From Flavobacterium terrigena (GTDB lineage: Bacteria; Bacteroidota; Bacteroidia; Flavobacteriales; Flavobacteriaceae): a stretch of DNA of 64,000 nucleotides. Shown piece after piece: positions 15,768 through 22,744 of this stretch. The notes under the pieces are model-generated. The model was not told where the DNA came from and searched no databases. It saw nothing but the letters and a program-made list of their open reading frames with translations. The stretch lies in the NCBI RefSeq assembly GCF_900108955.1, contig NZ_FNYA01000005.1, positions 1 through 64,000 of the forward strand. Reading direction: 5' to 3'. The stretch's first letter is position 1. Each line of letters begins with the position of its first letter. The translations under genes and the position numbers were made by a program.

Positions 15768-17447
15768 TTATGATTTTAACTGACTTACTTTTTCAGCCAA
15801 CTGCATTGCATTATATACATTTAATACACTTCCAGATTTAGATAATTCCGAAAATTTAACTTTTTTATCAGTCGTTCCCGGAACAATCACCTCCACATCG
15901 TATTTCGTACCTGATTCTAAAATAATATCTTTGACTTGCTTCGCAGTTAATTCTGGATAATACAACCAAATTAAGGCCGCTGTTCCAGAAACCATAGGAG
16001 AAGAAAGAGAAGTACCACTATCAAATTTATATTTATTATTAGGCATACAAGTATAAATATTATCCCCAGGAGCAAAAATATCTACATTAATTTTACCATA
16101 ATCTGAAAAAGAACTCACTAAATTTTCATTCACTTTGTTAGTAACAGCTCCTACATTTATAAAATTTGAAACAAATTCTTCTTTTCTTTCATAAGAGTAA
16201 TCATTTGGAAAAAGCGTGAAAGTATCATCTATAGACATACTATAATTCCCTGCAGAATGAACGATTAAAACATTCTTTTTTTCTGCATATTTAATTGCTT
16301 CTTCTACAACATTTTCATGAAGTGAGAGCCACTTACTGAATGACATATTTATAATTTTAGCACCATTATCTACTGCATAATAAATAGCGTTAGCAATATC
16401 ATAATCGTGTTCATCACCTGAACAAGAAGTAACAACTGGCATAATTTTAATATTATTATGAACACCATTAATTCCAATGTTATTTCCTCGAGTAGCTGCT
16501 AATGTTCCTGACACTTCTGTTCCATGCTCATTTATACTTGAGAAACCCTTAATTTTTTCGGAAACATTATTATTACCATATCCTTTTTCAAAAAGACCTT
16601 TATAGCCTTTTATGAATTTTCTATCATTATATTCTTCACTTAAATCATTCTTTAGAACCGAATCAAGATCCTTTCTTCGATTTTCAACATCCTCAAATGA
16701 AAACATTTGAGTTTCAAAATCAGAAATCATATAGCTTATTAAGGCACCAAAATCTTTATCTTTATCTCTTACACGTTCATGAAATGATTTATCGTTTATC
16801 TTTTTTTCTTCGTAGAGTTTTTTCAAATCGGTTAAAGAATAGCTTTTATCTTTAAAATGGCTTTTAAGAGAATCTTCAGCTTGTTTAAAGACACTATATT
16901 CAAAATCTATATTATTATACCAATTTTGATAATAGGCAATATGATTTTTCTTTATTTTTTTAGCTCGTTCGTATTGTTTAAATTCATATAAGTCTTCAGC
17001 TTTGACATCCTTTTCTGTTTTATTTTCAAATATGGATTTCTTTTCTCTTAGAATCCTTACAAAATCAAAATTAGCCGAAACGTTATACCCTTTATTTTCA
17101 TGCCCGATAAAGCACCAACCATTAGTATCATCTACGTATCCATTATTATCATCGTCAATATTATTATTGGGAATTTCCTTTTTATTGATCCAAATTTGAT
17201 TTTTTAAATCTTCATGATTTATATCAATTTGCATATCAATAACTGCAACAATTATTTGCTTTTGCTTAGGTTTCTTTTTGTTTTCAAGATTCCATTTTTC
17301 TAAAGATATTCCAGGAATTTTATCGTTTTGATAATCTTTCATGTACCAAGAAACAGAATCATTTGAAACGGTTAATTTGTTAGATGTATTTGTTTTTGTT
17401 GTTTTACAGCTAATACACACAACAAATAGAAGTAGTAATTTCTTCAT
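15768..17447 (-). CDS. Subtilisin-like (S8) serine protease lipoprotein
   Basis: Envelope-anchored protease: the N-terminus is a lipoprotein signal with C-I-S-C, the last cysteine being lipidated (residue 14). The 559 residues carry the catalytic triad Asp71 (V-A-V-I-D), His308 (E-H-G-T-E-V-S-G; the usual second His of H-G-T-H is Glu) and Ser480 (S-G-T-S-L-S-S-P-M), with oxyanion Asn401 in S-A-G-N-Y. After Asp71 comes the Asp/Asn-rich I-D-D-D-N-N-G-Y-V-D-D loop common in Bacteroidetes S8 proteins. A charged, mostly helical insertion of about 190 residues separates Asp from His. No C-terminal sorting domain is seen. It stands alone between two hairpin repeats. Confidence 0.88.
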   Translation of the reverse strand: MKKLLLLFVVCISCKTTKTNTSNKLTVSNDSVSWYMKDYQNDKIPGISLEKWNLENKKKPKQKQIIVAVIDMQIDINHEDLKNQIWINKKEIPNNNIDDDNNGYVDDTNGWCFIGHENKGYNVSANFDFVRILREKKSIFENKTEKDVKAEDLYEFKQYERAKKIKKNHIAYYQNWYNNIDFEYSVFKQAEDSLKSHFKDKSYSLTDLKKLYEEKKINDKSFHERVRDKDKDFGALISYMISDFETQMFSFEDVENRRKDLDSVLKNDLSEEYNDRKFIKGYKGLFEKGYGNNNVSEKIKGFSSINEHGTEVSGTLAATRGNNIGINGVHNNIKIMPVVTSCSGDEHDYDIANAIYYAVDNGAKIINMSFSKWLSLHENVVEEAIKYAEKKNVLIVHSAGNYSMSIDDTFTLFPNDYSYERKEEFVSNFINVGAVTNKVNENLVSSFSDYGKINVDIFAPGDNIYTCMPNNKYKFDSGTSLSSPMVSGTAALIWLYYPELTAKQVKDIILESGTKYDVEVIVPGTTDKKVKFSELSKSGSVLNVYNAMQLAEKVSQLKS

Positions 17448-17474
17448 AAATTTATTTTATTCTCAATTTTCAGC

Positions 17475-17482
17475 CAAAACTA
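17475..17482 (-). promoter_or_regulatory. Possible -7 box (TAGTTTTG) for the S8 protease gene
   Basis: Reverse complement reads TAGTTTTG, matching TAnnTTTG, 28 bases before the start. No clear TTG lies at the expected upstream spacing. Confidence 0.4.
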
Positions 17483-17542
17483 CGATTTAGTGAAATTTAA
17501 TCCTATTGTATATTTATATAATCTGATTTTTTTTAGTTTATT

Positions 17543-17575
17543 AACCCTCGGAGGGTTTTGAACCCTTCGAGGGTT
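17543..17575. repeat. Hairpin repeat copy 2 (CCCTTCGAGGG type)
   Basis: AACCCTCGGAGGGTT, TTG, AACCCTTCGAGGGTT: two near-complementary 15-base arms. Same architecture as the copies at 15702, 20488 and 57063. Confidence 0.8.
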
Positions 17576-17596
17576 ATTAAAACAAGATAACGTGAA

Positions 17597-17833
17597 TTAC
17601 GAATTAGCTTTATCGACAGCATAAGACAAAGTATTTACCTTCTTATAAAAACAAGTTTTATAATACCTAAACAAATGATCATAAATTACCGTTTCGTATT
17701 CTCTTTGGCGAGAGGTGAATTGACGTTTTACCATCATATAGTTGAAACTTGCATCGATTATTTTTTTTTCGGAAAAATGAAAATTTTCAAATAAAGCAAG
17801 AAGATATATAAGTCGGGATAATATAAATCTAAA
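17597..17833 (-). pseudogene. Unrecognised open frame overlapping the tandem array end
   Basis: The minus strand is open from 17833 to a TAA at 17597-17599. The only ATGs are a pair at 17737/17734, giving 46 residues from M-M-V-K-R-Q-F-T-S-R to V-D-K-A-N-S. The 32 codons before them look protein-like (L-L-A-L-F-E-N-F-H-F-S-E-K-K-I-I-D-A) but have no start, and they begin inside the 21-nt array in a different frame from the heptads. The composition, with charged and aromatic residues, suggests a real gene fragment rather than chance. I do not recognise it. It may be the remnant of a gene truncated by the array, or a small protein from 17737. Confidence 0.35.
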
Positions 17834-18078
17834 TTAGGATGAGATAAGTCTAAACTAGGAAGCCATAATTCTAAATCGGGAAGATATAATCCTAAACTTG
17901 AATAGTATATACCTAAACCGTGAAAATATAATTCTAAATAAGGAAGGGATAATTCAAAACTGGGATAGAATTAATCTAAATCAGGTAGGTGTAATTCTAA
18001 ATAGGGAAGGTATAATTTATAATTTGGCCGGGAGCTACTTAAATTATTTAAGTTATTTTGTGTTTTTGGGGTTGCCAT
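17758..18078 (-). pseudogene. Heptad-repeat peptide gene (consensus L-Y-L-P-x-L-E), interrupted by one stop
   Basis: From an ATG at 18078 the minus strand encodes a 19-residue unique head (M-A-T-P-K-T-Q-N-N-L-N-N-L-S-S-S-R-P-N), then 11 heptads of the type L-Y-L-P-Y-L-E, and a short tail ending F-P-K-K-K before TAA at 17758-17760. One codon, TAA at 17971-17973, interrupts the frame after 35 residues; on both sides the heptad register is unchanged. So either a nonsense mutation broke a 106-residue protein or only the 35-residue head is made. The ATG lies 28 bases after the stop of the helical-protein gene, on the same strand, so co-transcription is likely. Function unknown. Confidence 0.5.
17803..18033. 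repeat. Strict 21-nt tandem array, 11 degenerate units
   Basis: On the plus strand a core TCTAAA (or one- to two-base variants) begins at 17807, 17828, 17849, 17870, 17891, 17912, 17933, 17954, 17975, 17996 and 18017: every step is exactly 21 bases. The consensus unit is roughly ATAATTCTAAATNGGGAAGNT. Units are substituted but never shifted. The minus strand reads as heptads L-Y-L-P-x-L-E; the plus strand reads as I-L-N-R-E-G-I heptads with two TAG stops in the first units. There are no unique spacers, so this is not a CRISPR array. Confidence 0.88.
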
Positions 18079-18105
18079 GTATTTTTGTTTATACTTGTAA
18101 TTGTA

Positions 18106-18837
18106 TTATAATTTAGGTTTAGTAAATTCTATTCCTTTTACTTGCGCATATTGTGGGCTTGTTGCACCAAATATAGACTTAATGTACTTTTTTACTGCTA
18201 GAGCCGTTTCTACTAAACCTGTGTTTGTTGCATAAAGGGTTTCGTTTCTTGCAATTCTAGAATTACTAACATTAGTATATGCAGTAGCAACAGCAGTATT
18301 TTTAGCTGTAAGTTCTGTAATTTTAGTTTGAATTGCCTCTACTTTTAATTCGGTTTCGTTTGGTGTGTAACTAGTTTCTGTTTCTAAAACAGCTTTTATA
18401 CCAAATAAATGTTGAATTAATTGATCATATGATTGTTGACTTGTAGAAATTGTTCTTGGAGCAGGTTCGTTAGGATCGATTTGAGCTTGTGTTGATGATG
18501 CTTTTTTACCTTGCAATTTAGTATTGAATGTTTTTGCATTTTTGATTGTTTCGGGGGTTGCATCGGTAGTTTGCAAAGCATTGATTAATCGTGTACCTAA
18601 TGATTTTATATCACTAAAAGCAATAACTCGTTCATTTACTTTCTTGTTGTAATTTGTGTTTTTTGTAACTACATCTGCCAATTTACCATCAGCATCGGCT
18701 TTAAGTTGAATTAGATTTGCTAATTGCAAACTGCTTTTTGATGGATTGTACATTGCCTCATAGCCTGTAACGAATTCGATTAGGTCTTGGAAGTTGGCAC
18801 TGTTTTTTGCGTGTCCGCTCTCGGATGTTGACGCCAT
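18106..18837 (-). CDS. Unknown all-helical protein with internal duplication
   Basis: A 243-residue soluble protein, with no signal peptide or membrane segment. It starts M-A-S-T-S-E-S-G-H-A-K-N and is Ala/Thr/Asn/Lys-rich and helical. The two halves resemble each other: Y-N-P-S-K-S-S-L-Q-L-A-N near residue 31 with L-I-N-A-L about 55 residues later, and Y-T-P-N-E-T-E-L-K-V-E near residue 158 with A-V-K-K-Y-I after about 60 residues. Between them is a Pro/Lys linker (L-Q-G-K-K-A-S, D-P-N-E-P-A-P-R). I recall similar unannotated proteins in other Flavobacteriia, beginning with the same M-A-S-T-S-E-S-G-H-A-K-N, but know no function. It is followed 28 bases later by the heptad-array ORF on the same strand. 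Confidence 0.72.
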   Translation of the reverse strand: MASTSESGHAKNSANFQDLIEFVTGYEAMYNPSKSSLQLANLIQLKADADGKLADVVTKNTNYNKKVNERVIAFSDIKSLGTRLINALQTTDATPETIKNAKTFNTKLQGKKASSTQAQIDPNEPAPRTISTSQQSYDQLIQHLFGIKAVLETETSYTPNETELKVEAIQTKITELTAKNTAVATAYTNVSNSRIARNETLYATNTGLVETALAVKKYIKSIFGATSPQYAQVKGIEFTKPKL

Positions 18838-19119
18838 AATTTAAATGTTTTTAATTGTTGTTAATAAAAAATTATGGGTGCGAATGTAAAAAAACAATTG
18901 CAATAAATGAAAGATTTTTATTACAAAATATTACAATGAAGTATTACATATTAAGTTTAGGGAATCAGGATTGTCGATATCTTTAGCGTTCCGGCGCTTG
19001 GCGAGGTAGCGAACTTCGGAACCGATTATTTTCTGTTAAAGGTAAAATTTCTTGCGAAATGTAAACGTGATTTTACTACAAAATTCGCAATCTTGCCAAA
19101 CGCCTGTTGTGAACAGTTA
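18838..19119. other. Intergenic region with GC-rich inverted segment
   Basis: Contains an AT-rich half next to the helical-protein gene, with a weak minus-strand TACATTCG at 18881-18888 that resembles a -7 box. A GC-richer half around 18985-19025 has GTTCCG and CGGAAC arms about 20 bases apart. Close to the stop of the AlbA_2 gene, at 19099-19118, is AACGCCTGTTGTGAACAGTT. No coding capacity was seen. Confidence 0.5.
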
Positions 19120-20043
19120 TTATATTACTTCTTTTAATTTGTCATTGTAATAATCAATCAAATTTGTTTCAATTATATCTTCACCATTTGAAAAGTATAA
19201 TCTAAATTCAATTTTTAATTTATTTAGAACTTCTTCAATTTCACTTTTTTTGATATCAAAATTAAATCTAATAACATTAACTGTTTCGTTTGGAAAAATT
19301 GTCGATATTCCAATGTTTGAAATTTTTACTCTGTTATTTCCAAGCATTGTGTAATCATAATTTCTACCGACTCCATCAGCTCTCCAATGAATCTTTATAT
19401 TTGAACTGTCAAAATTTTCAAAGTATACATTTACTTTGTAGTCTGATTCAGCGATTTCTCCCTCGTTAAAAACTCCACTTTGACACATAAATTTCACATC
19501 ATCACCTTCAGTTTCTATGTAAGAAATATTGTAACCAGATAAAATTAATTTAGATTTCAATTTTTTCCCGTAGAGATTTCTAACCTCATATTCTTCCATT
19601 GCAACTGATTCAAAATTGTAGCGTTTATAAAATTTTTTATCTTTTGCGATATGTGGAGCTTCAAAACTTTCAGGAATCTGAACAACATAAATTGTATTTT
19701 CTATTTTACCACCTTTTCTAATTGGAAAAATTTTTAGATCAGGAATATTACGTTGAATAGTTGAACTTATGACTTGTTCTAACCATTCTTTGGTAAATTC
19801 ATTTCCATTCACAAAAGACAATTCCGAAGCCTTATGATTTATCTCATTTACACCATAAATGATAATACCACCATTTGAGTTTGCAAAAGCAGAAACATCT
19901 TTAGAAATCTCTTTCTTTTTTGCATCTAATTTTGATAAAGCGTCGGCAGATTTGAAATCAACATTTATTGATTCTTCAATCTCATTCTTGATTAAAGATT
20001 CAATAAATTCAATATCATAATTTTCTAATTTATGTAATTCCAT
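19120..20043 (-). CDS. AlbA_2 (Schlafen-type) putative nucleic-acid/ATP-binding protein
   Basis: A 307-residue protein. The N-terminal half is an AlbA_2/Schlafen-type domain: E-S-I-N-V-D-F-K-S-A near 25-34, A-F-A-N-S-N-G-G-I-I-I-Y-G-V near 52-65, V-V-Q-I-P-E-S-F-E-A-P-H and F-Y-K-R-Y-N-F-E-S-V-A-M near 118-150. In other bacteria this domain is found in transcriptional regulators, ATP-binding proteins and defence genes. The C-terminal half, about 165-300, is beta-rich and unknown to me. It lacks a helix-turn-helix and sits alone. Upstream are paired GTATATAC palindromes. A defence or regulatory role is a guess from the domain and the accessory setting. Confidence 0.7.
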   Translation of the reverse strand: MELHKLENYDIEFIESLIKNEIEESINVDFKSADALSKLDAKKKEISKDVSAFANSNGGIIIYGVNEINHKASELSFVNGNEFTKEWLEQVISSTIQRNIPDLKIFPIRKGGKIENTIYVVQIPESFEAPHIAKDKKFYKRYNFESVAMEEYEVRNLYGKKLKSKLILSGYNISYIETEGDDVKFMCQSGVFNEGEIAESDYKVNVYFENFDSSNIKIHWRADGVGRNYDYTMLGNNRVKISNIGISTIFPNETVNVIRFNFDIKKSEIEEVLNKLKIEFRLYFSNGEDIIETNLIDYYNDKLKEVI

Positions 20044-20312
20044 TTTAAAATTGTCTTAGATTTTTGAGTCTGCGGTATAATTGCTCACAACTTGTATATA
20101 CTCGATACTTTATAGCGTATATACATCTATTTTGGGTGTTTACTCGCTATAAAAGCTTATTCAAATATAATTAAATATTCTTTTATTAATCTTAAAAGGT
20201 ATTAAGTTATATTAACTTTATTTGGTTTTATATTAAAAATTTCAACCACAAAAAAAAAGCAGTCGAACTTTTAAACAGTATTGGCGTACTTAAGTTGACT
20301 GCAATTAATTTT
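20044..20312. promoter_or_regulatory. Upstream region of the AlbA_2 gene with paired palindromes and a hairpin
   Basis: Two copies of the 8-base palindrome GTATATAC lie at 20094-20101 and 20117-20124, 15 bases apart, within an imperfect larger palindrome; they could be an operator for the minus-strand gene. Further out, GCAGTCGAACTT (20259-20270) and AAGTTGACTGC (20292-20302) form a hairpin with one bulged base. Confidence 0.4.
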
Positions 20313-20328
20313 AAAAAAAACAAATGTA

Positions 20329-20487
20329 ATAAAAAAATGTTATTTAAATAAACTCCCTTCAGAATACAAAAAATTAAAAACGGATATTGATATCGCTATT
20401 GATAAATTCAATATTGCATACAAGCCAGTAGAAATTAATGGCACTAAAATGAAAGAGATTTTATATGGTTTAAATGAGTTTGATTAG
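20329..20487 (+). pseudogene. C-terminal remnant of an unknown gene
   Basis: The plus strand is open with a plausible protein sequence (L-P-S-E-Y-K-K-L-K-T-D-I-D-I-A-I-D-K, then V-E-I-N-G-T-K-M-K-E-I-L-Y-G-L-N-E-F-D) up to TAG at 20485-20487. There is no start codon or matching N-terminal part, and the stop directly abuts the hairpin repeat at 20488. It looks like the tail of a deleted gene; family not recognised. Confidence 0.35.
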
Positions 20488-20522
20488 CAACCCTCTTAGG
20501 GTTCAAAACCCTAAGAGGGTTG
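20488..20522. repeat. Hairpin repeat copy 3 (perfect, CCCTCTTAGGG type)
   Basis: AACCCTCTTAGGGTT, CAA, AACCCTAAGAGGGTT: perfect 15-bp arms (16 with the flanking C/G) and a 3-base loop. Lies just past the remB stop, so it probably also acts as terminator. Confidence 0.85.
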
Positions 20523-20532
20523 TTGAATTCTA

Positions 20533-22617
20533 TTAATAATCAAAATACCAGTTAAACAAATCAGTAGAAATCCCTACAGAAACCCAAGTTGTGTTCGATT
20601 TCTCGAAAGTTGGGGATGCTTTGGTTGGGTCGAAACTTCTGTGAATTATATTAGCAAATACTTTCAAATTCGAACTTGGATTGATAATGTATCCCGCTGT
20701 GAAATCGCCAATTAAAATAGTGGTTGTATTCCCTTGTCCGGCGAAAGCACCTTCATCATAAGGTCGTGGATTGGTATCGCTATCGTAAGGAATAAACAAA
20801 TTGCCTCCATAGTTATAGTTGTTAGTTCCGTCCGTATAATCGAATCCTTTTTTACCATAAATTAATTTTGCTTGTGCAAAATATCTGTTCTTGCTGTAAC
20901 GTGCAATTCCAATTAACTCTTTAAAGTTGGCACCCCAAGCATGTCCCATACTTTGGTTATTGTGCGTGTAATTGGTAAGTGTTGCGCTGTGAGAATACAC
21001 GTAAGGACGAACAATATTATATTCGGCTTGTAGTGTTAAGTTTTCAATATTGAAGGCGTTGAAGTATTTGGCTCCAATTTGGTAACCAAATTTATTTTTC
21101 CAACTTTTATTTCCTTTTGAAACATCGCCAACAGAGAATTCATCAATTAGAAACTGTCCGTAAGCACTAAATTTACTGTTGAATTTATATTTAGAGGTGA
21201 TTCCTAATAAGGCATTCCCCGATTTTGGTGAAGAAGCAAATTCTACGGCTCTGTAAAAAATAATTGGGTTAATAAAGTTCGGATCGAAACCTCTTCCGTT
21301 GGTATTAGACCAAACAACGCTTTCAAACAAACCTAAATTCCATTTTTTAGTTAAGTTATAACTCAAATAGTGGTTAGCCATATATTTTGATGCGTAGGTT
21401 CCTTCCGCAGTGTTTTCTGGTGTAATATCGCGCAAAAACATATAGGTGTTGGTGTATTTTATTTTCCAGAAAGTAGTGTTGAATTTTATAAAAGGATACG
21501 GACTTGTGGCGTCTCCTTGAATTATTGAACGGTAACCATCTCCAATAAAGTTTCTTCCGTAACCTAATTGTACATCGAAAAAGCGAGAAGCTGTAAATTT
21601 GATATTGGCTTCAGCCATTGGGAAATCGAAGGCATCAGTTCTAAATTGTTTGGCAATTCCAACTCCAGGAACTGTTGCTGGGTTTCCACCTGATGGTTTC
21701 AAACTAACTGCATAGGCATTATAATAATCGGCAAAGCGACCTTGACTTTCGTAAATTGAAGTGGTAAAAGTGATGTTTTTCCCTAAACCTGCTTGAATGT
21801 TAAGTCCTCTAGTGTTTACGAATGTGTTTTGTAATTCGCTATCAAAATCTTTTCCGCCACGCATGTCTAAAATTAGATTCATCAAAAACCAATAGCCATC
21901 ACCTTGCATTTGCACTAAGTTTTCGTTCCAAATTTTTCTACCAAACCACGAAGTTTTTTTCATGGCTTTTGCTTGAAAATTCTTTTCAAAATCATAATAT
22001 CTAGCAACATCTTGATATGAATATGGTTTTTCAGCGGTGTGATTATTCGCGCCAACTTGATTCATATAGGCTTCAAATTCGGCATATTTTTGATGATTAA
22101 ACGGAATGTTTAAACCACTTTTAAATTGTGGATTTTCGAATTTTTTATAAACGATATCGTCAAATTCTTTTAATTCTGTTTGAGCAGTAATTTTTTCTGT
22201 ATGATATGCGTTTTCAGCAATTTTCTTAGTTCTATCATCATCAGAAAAAGGAAAGTTTACTTTTAAAGTATATTTCGCATACACTTTCTTTCCGTTGTAG
22301 GTAGCAGGTTCCACAGTTGGAAGTAATGAAAAAACGCGTTTGGTTTCGTTTTTAATTTCATCTGAGGCTGCATCGATATATAAAAGATCAAATTTTCCTA
22401 AAGTATCCACGGCAAAAAGTGCGATGATAGTCGATTTTTCAGCAGTATATTGTTTGTTGAAATTTTGCTTGAAATTATCTTGAATAGTTGCGAAAAAGCA
22501 AGTGTCGTCTTCTGGTTTGGCTTTGCAATTTTCAAAGATTGGTAATTTTTCTGAATTGTTTTGTGAAAAAACAGATAGAGAAAACAGAATAACGATTGTA
22601 CTTAATATTTTTTTCAT
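20533..22617 (-). CDS. remB: Gliding motility protein RemB
   Basis: Cell-surface/outer-membrane protein that in Flavobacterium johnsoniae contributes to gliding and spreading. The 694 residues start with a signal peptide (M-K-K-I-L-S-T-I-V-I-L-F-S-L-S-V-F-S-Q); the ATG at 22617 is chosen for this reason rather than 22632. Residues of about 20-130 resemble a TonB-C-like beta/alpha module (A-T-Y-N-G-K-K-V-Y-A-K-Y-T-L-K-V-N-F-P-F). The C-terminal about 450 residues are amphipathic strands of an outer-membrane barrel (W-F-G-R-K-I-W-N-E-N-L, Y-G-R-N-F-I-G-D-G-Y-R-S) ending in F-N-W-Y-F-D-Y. Transcribed alone between the accessory region and deoC. The name is by recognition of overall sequence, not by search. 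Confidence 0.8.
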   Translation of the reverse strand: MKKILSTIVILFSLSVFSQNNSEKLPIFENCKAKPEDDTCFFATIQDNFKQNFNKQYTAEKSTIIALFAVDTLGKFDLLYIDAASDEIKNETKRVFSLLPTVEPATYNGKKVYAKYTLKVNFPFSDDDRTKKIAENAYHTEKITAQTELKEFDDIVYKKFENPQFKSGLNIPFNHQKYAEFEAYMNQVGANNHTAEKPYSYQDVARYYDFEKNFQAKAMKKTSWFGRKIWNENLVQMQGDGYWFLMNLILDMRGGKDFDSELQNTFVNTRGLNIQAGLGKNITFTTSIYESQGRFADYYNAYAVSLKPSGGNPATVPGVGIAKQFRTDAFDFPMAEANIKFTASRFFDVQLGYGRNFIGDGYRSIIQGDATSPYPFIKFNTTFWKIKYTNTYMFLRDITPENTAEGTYASKYMANHYLSYNLTKKWNLGLFESVVWSNTNGRGFDPNFINPIIFYRAVEFASSPKSGNALLGITSKYKFNSKFSAYGQFLIDEFSVGDVSKGNKSWKNKFGYQIGAKYFNAFNIENLTLQAEYNIVRPYVYSHSATLTNYTHNNQSMGHAWGANFKELIGIARYSKNRYFAQAKLIYGKKGFDYTDGTNNYNYGGNLFIPYDSDTNPRPYDEGAFAGQGNTTTILIGDFTAGYIINPSSNLKVFANIIHRSFDPTKASPTFEKSNTTWVSVGISTDLFNWYFDY

Positions 22618-22647
22618 ATCATTTCGAGGCACGAAGCGATCTTTTTA

Positions 22648-22683
22648 ATTTGCCGCGAAGGCACAAAGTCACTAAGTTTTTTT
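22648..22683. repeat. Dispersed intergenic repeat (GCGAAGGCACAAAGTCACTAAG)
   Basis: A segment with GCCGCGAAGGCACAAAGTCA followed by CTAAG and a T run, between remB and deoC. Related segments lie at 59714-59742 and, more diverged, 32250-32292. Confidence 0.5.
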
Positions 22684-22744
22684 ATTAATTATACTTGATT
22701 CTTTTTACTTGGCTCTTTTGCCTTTTTACTTATGCCTTTAGCTT

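Noticed and set aside
17803..18033. CRISPR-like array
   Set aside because: Units are 21 bases, contiguous and degenerate with no unique spacers, and there are no cas genes.
17898..18116. Plus-strand 72-codon frame through the tandem array (I-L-N-R-E-G-I heptads)
   Set aside because: Any 21-nt repeat is periodic in all frames. This frame starts at a TTG in mid-array, has TAG stops in the earlier units, and lies antisense and convergent to the helical-protein gene; the minus-strand frame has an ATG and a unique head.
18985..19118. Integron attC-type site next to the AlbA_2 gene
   Set aside because: AACGCCTGTTGTGAACAGTT has a suggestive look, but no paired core sites of the right spacing, no second cassette and no integrase were seen.
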